64,000 nucleotides of DNA, taken from positions 4,149,501 through 4,213,500 of the forward strand of contig NC_133060.1 of assembly GCF_048771995.1 (NCBI RefSeq), written 5' to 3'. The translations under genes were made by a program, and so were the position numbers. The DNA is from Taeniopygia guttata (lineage: Eukaryota > Chordata > Aves > Passeriformes > Estrildidae). Under the pieces are notes generated by a model. The model made no database searches, had not been told where the DNA came from, and saw nothing but the letters and a program-made list of their open reading frames with translations. Position 1 is the first letter of the stretch. Each line of letters begins with the position of its first letter. Below are positions 1 to 10,700 of the stretch, in pieces.

Positions 1-222
1 GCTGTTATTCCCGCATTATTCCCGTTATTCCCGCTGTCATTCCCGCTGTCATTCCCGCTGTTACTCCCGCTGTCATTCCCGCATTATTCCCGTTATTCCC
101 GCTGTCATTCCCGCTGTTATTCCCGCTGTCACTCTCGCTGTCATTCCCGCATTATTCCCGTTATTCCCGCTGTCACTCCCGCTGTTATTCCCGCCATGGC
201 TCCCCGTGCCCTGCCCCGGCAG
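1..222 (+). repeat. Minisatellite in a KIFC1 intron
   Basis: Positions 1-195 are tandem variants of a short unit built on TTATTCCCGCTGTCATTCCC. Positions 196-222 lead into the splice acceptor of the first visible KIFC1 exon (CCCCGGCAG ending at 222). No coding signal is seen before 223, so the window opens inside an intron. Confidence 0.85.
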
Positions 223-3200
223 GTGCTGGAGCTGCTGCAGCAGGCGGGCTCGCAGCGCTCGGTGGCGCGCACGGCGCTCAACGAGCGCTCCTCGCGCTCG
301 CACTCCGTGTTCCAGCTGCGCATCCAGGGGCTGCACACCGCCCGGGACCTGCGCTGCACTTGTGAGGCACTGCAGAAATTCCTGGGATTCCCGCATTTCC
401 CACGGCACCCCGTTTTCCCCCAGCTTTTCCCCCCCAGTTTTCCAGCTTTTATCCCTCTTTTTCCACCTCTGATCTCATTTCCCCCCATTTTCCCCCTTTT
501 CCAACCTGGGACCTGCACTGTGCCTGTGAGAGCTCATTCCACAATTCCCAAATTTCACCCCAGCATTCCCATATTTCCCATGGCACCCAGCTTTCCCCCT
601 CAGTTTTCCAGCTTTTCCCCTTTTTTTTCCATCTCACATCCCTATTTCCCCCCATTTTTCCCAGCTTGGCACCTGCACTGTGCCTGTGAGACATTCCCAC
701 AGTTCCCAAATTTCCCAAAACCCACCCAGAATTCCCACTTTCCACCCTGTTTTTCCCCAGCTTTCCCCCCATTATTCCCTGTTACATTTGCTATCTTTTC
801 CTGTTTTCCCCTCATTATTTCCCCACTCTTCCCCTGTTATTCCGTTACATCTCCCATTTTTTCCTGATTTTCCCCCATTATTTACCATTTTCCCCCATAA
901 TTCCCCCATTTTTCCCCCATCATTCCCCCATTATTCCCTGTTACAGTTCCCATTTTTTCCTGTTTTTCACCCAGTTTTCCCCCATTATTCCCCAATTGTC
1001 CTGTTCCCCCCCATAATTCCCCCATTATTTCCCCCATTTTTTCTCGTTGTATTTCCCTATTTTCCCCCATTTCCCCCTATCGTTTCCCCCATTTCCCCCA
1101 TTATTTCCCCCATTATTTCCCATTCTTTTCCCCCATTATCTCCCCATTTTTACCCTATTATTCCCCCTGTTATTCCCCCATTTCCCCCTTTCCCGCCTAT
1201 TTCCCATTTTTTCCTGTTTTCCCCCATTATCTCCCCATTTTCCCGTTATTCCCCCATTTTCCCCATATTATCTCCCCATTTTCTGCCATTTTCCCATATT
1301 TTTTCCCCATTTCCTCCATTTTTCTGATTTTCCCCCATTTCCCCCCATTATTTCCCCCCATTATTTCTCATTCTATTTCCCCATTTCCCCCCCATTATCT
1401 CCCTATTTTTCCCCTATTATTCCCCCATTATTTCCCCATTTCCCCCCATTTTTCCCCCCATTTTCCTCCGTTTCCCGCAGCCTCTCTGACCCTGGTGGAC
1501 CTGGCGGGCTCAGAGCGCCTGGAGAAGTCGGGATCCGTGGGGAGCCGCCTTCGGGAGACACAAAGCATTAACTCCAGCCTGAGCGCCCTGGGGCTGGTCA
1601 TCAGCGCCCTCTGCAACAAGGTTTGGGGTGAAAAAAACCGAATTTGGGGTTTGTGGGGTTATTTATGGGGTCATGGTGGGGTTTGTGTGGGCTTTATGGG
1701 GATTGCGATTGGGGAAATGGGAACTGAGAATGGGAAATGCAGAATCCACCCACTCCAGCCCTGGGGCTGGGCACCAGTGCCCTCTGCAACAAGGTTTGGG
1801 GTGAAAAAGCCCAAATTTGGGGTTTGTGGGGTTATTTATGGGGTCATGGTGGGGTGTGTGTGGGATTTATGGGGGCTGGGAACAGGGAAATGCAGAATCC
1901 ATCAGCTCCAGCCTCCAGCCCTGGGGCTGGGCACCAGCACCCTCTGCAACAAGGTTTGGGGTGAAAAAAGGGAAATTTGGGATTTATGGGGACACTTATG
2001 GGGTCATTGTGAGGTTTAGGGGATTATTTATGGGAGTTGGGGGATTTCTGGGATTTGGGAATGGGGAAATGGGAGAATCCATCAGCTCCAGCCTCTGCAC
2101 CCTCTGCAACGAGGTTTGGTGGCGACAAAACCTGAATTTGGGGTTTATGGGATTTGGGGGATTATTTATGGGATTTGTGGGGTTTGGGGCGAAAAAAGAG
2201 ATGTGGGAATGGAGAAACGGGACTTGGAGTGGGGGAAATGGGATGGGAGGTGGGAAAATGGGATGAAAAAAGGGAAAATGGGGAATGGGAAAAACAGGAT
2301 GGAAAATGGGAATTGGGGTGGGAAAAAGGGATCAAAAATGGGAAAATGAGGCCTGGGATAGGTAAAATGGGATAAAAATGGGAACTGGGGTGGGAAAATG
2401 GGGCAGGAGATGGAAAAGTGGGGTGGGAATGGGAAACCCAAACTTTGGGATTTGGGGGTGGATCCAGGGTTTGGGATCTCCCTGGAATTCCCAAAATTCC
2501 TGAAATTCCGCAGGAGCCGCACATTCCATACAGAAACAGCAAGCTGACCTTCTTGCTGCAGAACTGCCTGGGGGGGCACGCCAAAGTGTACGTGGGGAAC
2601 CCCAAAAACCCCATAAAACCCAGCCCAAAACCCCATAAAACCCAGCCCATAAATCCCATACAAATCCAGCCCTAAAACCTAGCCCAAAATCCCACCCCAA
2701 ACCCATCCCAAAGTTCCCATGAATCCCATAAAATCCTATCCCAAAAACCTATGAATCCCATCAAAACCCATCCCACAAAATCCCAAAATCCCATGAAAAC
2801 CAACCCCAGTCCCAAACCCCAAACCCATCTATGGTGTTATTTTTGGGTTGTATTTGGGATATTTTGGGGTGCTTTTGGGCTGTAACCCTGTTTTGCCCCA
2901 GGCTGATGTTTGTGACCATCTCCCCCCTGGAGGAGAATTTCGGGGAGTCGCTGAACTCGCTGCGCTTTGCCAGCAAGGTGGGGGCAGGGCCGGGGGGTTC
3001 AGGGGGAATTTGGGGGGTCCTGAGCTGCTTTGGGGGTCCCAAGGGATTTGGGGGGTTCCCAAAGGGATTTTTGGGTGGTTCTGGGAGGGTTGGGAGTCTC
3101 ACGGGAGATTTTGAGTGTCCCTGGGGGGTTCTGGGTTGGTTTGGGTGGGTCCAAGGGGATTTTTGGGGTCCCAGGGGGTTTTTGTCGCTCCTGAGGGATT

Positions 3201-3550
3201 TGTGGTTTGGGGGGTCCCAGGTGCGGTTTTTGGGGCGATTTTAGGGTTCCTGGATTTTTTGAGGTGTTTTCGGAGTTCCTGGAGGTGCTTTTGGGGTGAT
3301 TTCGATGTTTTTGGGGTGGTTTTTGGGTGATTCTGGGGTTCCCCGGGTGACTTTGGGGTGTTGGGCTGGTTTTGGGGACGTTTTGGGGGGTTCTTGGGTT
3401 GATTTCGGGGTTTGGGGTATTTTTCGGGTGATTTTGGGGTTCCGGGGGTGTTTTTGGGGTGATTTTGGGGGTTTCGGGGTTTTCCGAGCCCGCCCCTCCC
3501 TCTAGGTGAACGAGTGTATGATTGGCACGGCTCAGGCCAACCGGAAGTGA
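223..3550 (+). CDS. KIFC1: KIFC1, C-terminal motor exons (5' end outside window)
   Basis: Minus-end-directed kinesin-14 (HSET type) that acts on spindle microtubules. Five exons are visible: 223-361, 1481-1620, 2514-2587, 2902-2977 and 3506-3550. They give 157 codons plus a stop, and their phases match at every junction. They carry switch I (NERSSRSHS), switch II (DLAGSE), the YRNSKLT segment of the microtubule-binding face, SPLEEN, and a short tail ending TAQANRK, as I recall for vertebrate KIFC1. The P-loop, stalk and N-terminal tail lie upstream of the window. The donor at 1621 (GTTTGG) is weak, while the one at 2588 (GTACGT) is strong. Introns 362-1480 and 1621-2513 contain duplicated copies of the preceding exon end. 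The short introns 2588-2901 and 2978-3505 are C-rich/A-rich and G-rich and hold nothing else. DAXX follows about 600 bp downstream on the same strand. Confidence 0.93.
362..1480 (+). repeat. KIFC1 intron: two exon-end copies, then pyrimidine repeat
   Basis: The exon end with its donor (GCACTT then GTGAGG at 362) reappears twice in degenerate form. The copied donors GTGAGA lie at 526 and 686, 160 bp apart, each preceded by an ACCTGCACTGTGCCT-type stretch. From about 750 to 1470 the intron is a C/T-rich degenerate array (units like CCCCCATTATTT) ending in the acceptor at 1480. The large open frames across it are low-complexity artefacts. Confidence 0.8.
1567..2125 (+). repeat. Tandem copies of a KIFC1 exon end plus 5' splice site
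   Basis: The end of the 1481-1620 exon and its donor is repeated three more times downstream. The motif CTCTGCAACAAGGTTTGG is followed by GGTGAAAAA in the first three copies. The donors fall at 1621, 1794, 1954 and 2114, a period of about 160-173 bp. Each copy retains an image of the coding text and of the first intron bases. Intron text from 2126 to 2513 is G/A-rich repeat. Confidence 0.9.
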
Positions 3551-3590
3551 CGCCATCGCCCCTAGTTCCCGCCTTTTAAACGCACACCCC

Positions 3591-3596
3591 AATAAA
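3591..3596 (+). terminator. KIFC1 polyadenylation signal
   Basis: A canonical AATAAA lies 41 bp after the KIFC1 stop codon (TGA at 3548-3550), which implies a very short 3' UTR. Confidence 0.8.
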
Positions 3597-3609
3597 GAGT
3601 GGCATTTTC

Positions 3610-4169
3610 ACTGAGCACATTGATTGGCTGCGGTTATCACGTGTCTATCCGCAACGGCGGCGCCGGGCCGGCAGAATGCCGCGCGCTGATTGGCTGAGCA
3701 CGTACGGCCGCCTGCCGGAAGCCATCTTGCCGTGCTTTCGCCTTACGGGGCGGGGCGCCTCACGGCCACCGTACCGCCGCCATCTTGCGCTCCACTTCTA
3801 CTCCTGCGCGGCTCCGCCTTTCCGGCCGTCTCCTCGATGGCGCGGGACTGGCGGCCGCTGGCCCGCTCGCCGCGGCACCGGGAACGGCGCAAAGCGGCCG
3901 GAAACCCGCGCAGGGCCGCGAGGGTTAAAGGGGCGGGGTCCCGGGGCGCGCCGCACGTTAAGATGGCGGCTCCCGGCTCGGCGGCGCCGATCCCCGGATG
4001 AGGCGGCGCGCTGCGATTGGTCGGCAGGAGTGACCACGCCCCTTTCTTTGTACGGTGTCATGGCGGCGCCCGCTCGGCCGGGCCGGCGCGGGGCGGCACT
4101 TCCGGTCCTGCGCAGTGCGCGGCCGCGGCCGCTCGGTGGCGGCGGCGCCGGAGGAGCCGCGCGGGCCCG
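3610..4169 (+). promoter_or_regulatory. CpG-island promoter and noncoding exon 1 of DAXX
   Basis: This is a CpG-dense, TATA-less region. It contains inverted CCAAT boxes (ATTGGCTG near 3623 and 3690, GATTGGTCGG near 4014), an E-box CACGTG near 3638, repeated YY1-type motifs in both orientations (GCCATCTTG near 3721 and 3780, AAGATGGCGGC near 3960) and an ETS-type ACTTCCGG near 4098 next to TGCGCAGTGCGC (NRF1-like). A noncoding exon probably ends at 4169 (CCCG then GTGAGC) and splices to the acceptor ending at 4727. The start site is inferred. Divergent transcription is possible because the YY1 motifs face both ways. Confidence 0.65.
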
Positions 4170-4727
4170 GTGAGCGCGAGGGGGGCGGGGCCTGCCCGGG
4201 GCGGGGCCGGGGGCGGGGCCTGCGCGGGAGGGGGCGGGACCAAAACCGTGAGGGGCGGGGGCGACTGGGGGGGGGTGTGGGGGGAATTCGGCGGAATTCG
4301 GGCAAATTCGGGGGGTCCCGGGGGAGGGAGAGGAGTTGGAGGGGGAAGGGGGGGGTTGGGGGGCCCGGGAGGGGGAGGGACCCGGGGGGGGGGGGGGCGT
4401 AGGGAGGGGCTGAGGGGGGGAGGGGAGGGCGGGGGGGGGCTGAGGGGAATTTGGGGGAATTATGCAGGAATTTGAGGAAATTTTGGGGGAAATTTGGCGA
4501 ATTTGGGGGATTTGGGGGGTCCTGAGAGGGCGGGAGGGGGAGGGGAGGCGGAATTGTGGGTTTGGGGGTGCGGGAGGGGGTGGGGGGGAGGGGAAGGCGG
4601 AAGTTGCTGCTGGAGGGGAATTTTGGGGTTCGGGGAGGGCTGGGGGAGGTTTTGGGGCGGGGGAGGGGAACTGGGGGGGGATTTCCGGGTCCCTCCCCTG
4701 ACCCCTCCCCCCTCTCCCCTCCCCCAG
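4170..4727 (+). other. DAXX 5' UTR intron, G-rich
   Basis: GC-box text (GGGGCGGGGCC units) runs into long G-runs and ends at a pyrimidine tract with an acceptor at 4726-4727. Exon 2 starts at 4728 and its 5' UTR runs to 4781. Open frames here are compositional. Confidence 0.6.
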
Positions 4728-4781
4728 GCCTCCCCGCTGACCGCGCCCCTCCCCCCCATTTCGGGGGTCCCAAGGTTCCCC

Positions 4782-7700
4782 ATGGCCGCTCCCCCCCAGC
4801 CAATCATCGTCCTGGACGACGACGAGGAGGAGCGAGGCCCCTCCCCCTCCCCCCAAAGCCCCGCCCCCAGCCCCGCCCCCAGCCCCGCCCCTCCCCCCAC
4901 ACCGGGGCAGCCCCCCCCCAACGGGGCCGGGGGAGGGAGGGGCGGCACCTTCTGGGAGGAGAACGAGCGGCTGTTCCAGCAGGTGAGGGGGGCAGCCAGG
5001 TGTGCCCGGCTGGGGGCGCCCAGGTGTGCCCGGGGGGGTGGGGCGTGGCCCAGGTGTGACCCAGGTGTGTCATGGTGTGCCCAGGTGTGTGAGGGTGTGG
5101 CCCAGGTGTGCCCAGGTGTAATCTCAGGTGTGTCTGGGTGTGGCCTAAATGGGCCCGGGTGTGTGTGGGTGTGGCTCAGGTATGTCCATGTGTGGTCTCA
5201 GGTGTGTTTGTGTGTGCCTCAGGTGTATCTGGGTGTGTCCCAGGTGTGTGACAGTGTGCTTCAGGTGTGCCCAGGTGTAACCCAGGTGTATCCAGTTCTA
5301 TCCAGGTGTGTCCCAGGTGTAACCCAGGTGTGCCCAGGTGTGACCTAGGTGTATCTAGGTGCAACCCAGATGTGCCCAGGTGTGCCCAGGTGTATCTCAG
5401 TTCTATCCAGGTGTGCCCAGATGTAACTCAGGTGTGCCCAGGTGTATCCAGGTGTAGCCCAGCTGTGCCCTTGTGTGCCCAGGTGTAACCCAGGTGTGCC
5501 CAGGTGTAACTCAGGTGTATCCAGTTCTATCCAGGTGTGTCCCAGGTGTAACCCAGGTGTGCCCAGGTGTGTCTGGGTGTGGCTAAAGTGTGCCCAGGTG
5601 TATTTTAGTTTTATCCAGGTGTGCCCAGGTGTAACTCAGTTGTACCCAGGTGTGCTGAGGTGTATCTCAGGTGTGCCCAGGTGTGACCTAGGTGTATCTA
5701 GGTGCAACCCAGATGTGCCCAGGTGTGCCCAGGTGTATCTCAGTTCTATCCAGGTGTGCCCAGATGTAACTCAGGTGTGCCCAGGTGTATCCAGGTGTAG
5801 CCCAGCTGTGCCCTTGTGTGCCCAGGTGTAACCCAGGTGTGCCCAGGTGTAACTCAGGTGTGCCTAGGTGTATCCAGGTGTAACCCAGGTGTAACTCAGG
5901 TGTATCCAGGTGTAACCCAGGTGTGCCCAGCTGTGCCCTGGTGTGCCCAGGTATGCCCAGGTGTGACCCAGGTGTGACCCAGGTGTTCTGTTTCCCCACA
6001 GTTCCTGTCGCTGTGCGCGCCGCTGACACAGGAGCACCCCGAGGTGCTGCCGTTCCTGAGCTCGCGGCACCTGCGCGCCCACCCCGACTTCCGGGGGTCG
6101 GCCGAGTTCCGGAACATTCTGGGCCGGCTGCTGCGGCGCGTGCGGGGCCGGCGCCGCAAGGTCTACGTCTACATTAACGAGCTCTGCACCGTGCTCAAGG
6201 CGCGGGCGCTGCGCCGCCGCCTCCCACTGCGCGCCCTGCCCGCCTCCCACCAGTGCCCGCCCGCTTCCCACCAGTATCCCGACGGAGCCTCCCAGTATCC
6301 TGATGGATCCTCCCATTATCCCGATGGAGAGTCCGAGTGTCCTGATGGAGCGTCCCAGCACCCTGAGGAAACGTCCCAGCATCCCCCAAGTTCATCCCAA
6401 CATCCTCTCAGTTCATCCCAGTATCCCCCTGGTTCATCCCAGTGCCCCCCCAGTGCCTCCAAGTGCCCCCCCAGTTCATCCCAGTATCCCCCTGGGACCT
6501 CCTGGTGTCCGCCTGGTTCATCCCAGTATCCCGATGGAGCTGAGCCGTCCCAGTGTGCCACCAGTTCATCCCAGTATCCCGCCGGGGATCCATCCCAGTC
6601 TCCCCAGGGCTCCTCCCAGTGTCCTGCTGGTTCTTCGGAGCACCCTGGGGGCTCTTCCCAGTATCCCAGCACTCCATCCCAGTATCCCAGCGCTTCGTCC
6701 AGTGATGCTGGCACTCCATCCCAGTATCCTAATGGTTCATCCTGGTGCTCCAGCACCTCATCCCAGTATCCCGGTGGTTCATCTGGCCATCCCAGTGCCT
6801 CATCCCAGTATCCCAGCAACTCTTCCCAGTGTCCCAACGCCTCATCCCAGTGTCCCGGCGCTCCATCCAGCAATCCCAGTGCCCTGTCCCAGCCGGCCGG
6901 CGCCTCCGAGGGTGCGCCGCGGCACACGGGTGGCTCGCGGCGGCAGATCCGGCACCTGGAGCACCTGCTGCGCGTCTATGCCAGTGAGATCCGGCGGCTG
7001 CAGGAGCGCGAGCTGGACCTGGCCGAACTGGACAGCGCCGACTCGCCGTACCTGCAGGAGAACCGCCTCAAGAGGAGGATGATGCGCATCTTCCGCCGGC
7101 TCTGCCAGCTCAAGGACTGCAGCAGCCTGACGGGCCGCGTGCTGGAGCAGCGCATCCGCTTCCGCGGCACGCGCTACCCCGAGGTCAACCGCAGCATCGA
7201 GCGCTTCATCAACCGGCCTGACGCCTTCCCCGACTACTCGGACATCCTGCGCGAGATCCGCGGCGCCAGCGCGCGCCATGGGCTGGGGCTGGGCCGGCGG
7301 CAGATGGAGAACATGGCCCAGGAGGCCTTCCGCGAGGTGGGCAACCGGCTGCAGGAGCGGCGCCACCTCGACCTGGTCTACAACTTCGGCAGCCACCTCA
7401 CCGACCAGTACCGGCCAGGTAACGGGGGAAACGGGGGGAAAATGGGGAAAAATGGGAAATGAGGAATGGGAAATGAGGCACAACTTGGGCAGCCGCCTCA
7501 CCGACCAGTGCCGGCCAGGTAACGGGGGAAATGGGGGGGAAAATGGGGAAAAATGGGAAATGAGGAATGGGAAATGAGGCACAACTTGGGCAGCCGCCTC
7601 ACCGACCAGTACCGGCCAGGTAACGGGGGAAAAATGGGGGGAAAGCGGGGAAAAACGGGGTAAAAATGTAGTACAACTTCAGCAACCACCTCACTGACCA

Positions 7701-10700
7701 ATACTGGCCAGGTAATGGGGGAAACGGGGAAAAATGGGAAATGGGGAATGGGAAATGGGATACAACTTGGGCAGCCGCCTCACTGACCAGTACTGGCCAG
7801 GTAATGGGGAAAAACTGGAGAAAATGGGGGTAAAAATGGGAGAGGAAATAGGAAAAATGGGAAGGGAAATGGGGAAAAATGGGTAATGAGAGGAAAATGA
7901 GAGGGTAATGGAGAAAATGGGAAATGGGGGAAAAATGGGAAATGGGGAAAAAGGAAAAATGGGAGGGGAGATGGGGAAAAAGGGGAAAACGCGGGGCTGG
8001 GGAAAATGGAGAATGGTGGGGGCATGGGGAAAGTGGGAAAAATGAAAGGGGAAATGGGGGTAAATGGGGAAAATGGGAAATGAGAGGGAAAATGGGATGG
8101 GGCGAGGAGATAAGGGAGGAGAAGTGGGGGAAATGGGAAAAAATGGGTGGAATATGGGGGAAAATGGGAGTGGAATGGTGGAAAATGGAATAAAAAGCAG
8201 AAAAATGGGGTGGAAAATGGGATGAAGGTGAGGAAATGGGGATGGGGTGGGTCTGGAAATGGGAATTTTCAGGTTTGGAAATTTGGAATTTTGGTGTTGG
8301 GAATTAGGGGGGTTGGAATTTTGGGATTTTGGGGTTTGGAATTTTGGGGTTTGGGAATTTGGGAAATTTGAGATTTTGGGGTTTGCGAGTTTTAGGATTT
8401 GGAAGTGTTGGGTTGGGAATTTTAGGATTTGGGATCTCGGGATTTAGATTTTGAGACTTCAAGATTTGGGATATTGGGGATTTAGGAGTTTGGGGTTGGA
8501 AATTTTGGGATTTGGAATTCTGAGGTTTGGGATTTCAGGATTTGGGATTTGGGGGTTTTGTGATTGGGAATTTTGGGATTTGGGATTGGGAATTTTTGGG
8601 ATTTCGGGATTTGAGGATTTTGGGATTTTGGGTATTTTGTGATTTTGGGGATTTGGGACTTCGGGAAATTTGGAATTTTGGGATTGGGAATTTTTGGTAT
8701 TTGGGAAAATTTGTGATTTTGGGATTTAGGATTTTGGGAAATTTGTGATTTTGGGTTCCCCCAGGCATGGACCCGGCACTGTCGGACCCCGAGCTGGCCC
8801 AGCGGCTCCGGCGGAACCGGCGCCTGGCCCTGGCCCGGCTGGACGATGTCATCGCCCGCTTTGCCCAGCGCCAGGAGCGGCACCACGAGAGCGGCATGGC
8901 CCGGAAACAGCGGGAGCGGAAACGCGGGAGCGGGGTATGGGAACAGGAAAAGGGAACGGAAACATGGGAACCAGGAATGCGGGGTACGGAAACGAGAAAT
9001 GGGAAACGGGAACAGAAACGCAGGAGCAGGGTATGGGAATGGGAAGTGGGAACCAGGAATGCGGGAGTGGTGTATGGAAATGGGAAATGGGAAACGGGAA
9101 CAGAAACACATGAGCGGGGTATGGGAACGGGGAAACAGGAATGGGAAGGGGAAACAGGAACAGAAACAGGGGAGCAGGGTACGGGAAACGGGGGAACGGG
9201 AATGGGGAAATGGGAACAGGAAAGGGAATGGAAACAAAGGAACGGCGTACGGGATGGGAAATGGGAACGGGAACAGGAAATGCTGGGAAGAGGGTACAGC
9301 GGGAATGGGGAAATGGGAACAGGAACGGGAATGGAAACAAGGGAGCACGGTACAGGGAATGGGGAATGAGAATGGGAAACAGGAAAAAAGAACGAAAATG
9401 AGGGAACAGGGTATGGGAATGGGGAATGGGAAACAGGCAATGGGAACGGAAATGAGGGAATGGGGTATGGGAATGGGAGACGGGGAACAGGAACAGGAAA
9501 CCTGGGCAGGGGGGAATGGGGAAATGGGAACAGAAACGGGAAATGGGAAAGAGGCAGCAGGGTATGGGAATGGGGAACGGGAAACAGGAAACGGTCCCGG
9601 AAATACAGGGACAGAGTACAAGGGGAAAGGGGAACGGGAATGAGAAAGGGAAATGGATCCAGAAACACAGGAACAGGGTACGGGGGGACAGGAAATAGGA
9701 AATGGGAATGGAAATGGGAACAGGAAATGGCCCTGGAAACGAGGGAACAAGGTATGGTGGGAATGGGAAATGGGAATGGGAAACAGGAACAGGAAATGGG
9801 AAACAGGAACAGGAAATGGGAACAGGAATGGGAAATGGCCCAGAAACAGGGTATGGGAAATGGGGAACAGGAAACGGGAATGGGAACAGGAAACGGGAAC
9901 AGGAATGGGAAATGGCCCTGGAAAGGTGGGAGCAGGGTACAGGGGGATGGGAAATGGGAATGGGAAACTGCCCAGAAACGGCCCTGGAAACACGGGAACA
10001 GGGAATGGGAACAGGAACGGGAAATGGCCCCGGAAACGTGGGAGCAGGGTACAGGGAAACAGGAAATGGGAAACAGGGACACGGTGGGGAAAAGGGAATG
10101 GGAAATGGGAACAAGAAACGGGAACCAAGGTGGGGGAATGGGAAATGGGAACAGGACCCAAGGTGGGGAGGGGGGATGGGAAATGGGGCGGAGGAGGAGG
10201 AAGGAAAGAAGGAAGGAATTGAGGAAGAGGAGGAGGGGAATGAGAAAGAAGAAAAGGAGGAAGGAAGGCAGGAAAAGGAAGAGGAAATGGAAGAGGAAAG
10301 ACAGGAAAGGGAAGAGGAGGAGGAAGAAGTGGAGGAAAATGAGGAAGGACAAGCAGAGAAGGAAGAAAAGGAAGGGAAGGGAAGAGGAGGAGGAAGGGGA
10401 GGAGGAAGGGCACAGGAAAGAGGAAGAGAAGAAAAGAGAAGAGGAAGAGAGGAAGAGAAGGAGGAAGGGCAGCAAAAGAAAGAGAAGAAGGAAGGGCAGG
10501 AAAAGAGGAGGAGGAAGGGTGGGAGGAGGAAATAAAGAAGGAGGAAGGGCAGGAAGAGGAGGAGGAAGAGGAAGGGTGGGAAAAGGCAGAGGGAGAGGAA
10601 GAAGAGGAGGAGGAAGGCTGGGAAAAGGAGGAGGAAGTAAAGGAAGAAGAGTGGGAAAAGGAGGAGGAGGAAGAGGAAGAGAGGAGGAGGAGGAAGAGGA

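Noticed and set aside
680-1571. Pro/Phe/Ser-rich + strand frames
   Set aside because: Product of the CCCCATT repeat between two well-supported KIFC1 exons.
3798-4856. Minus-strand 352-codon Pro-rich frame over the DAXX promoter
   Set aside because: CpG-island composition keeps frames open by chance; no domain and no matching splice or start signals.
5000-6000. Short direct repeats with spacers, CRISPR-like at first sight
   Set aside because: Units are contiguous and degenerate with no unique spacers, in a vertebrate intron.
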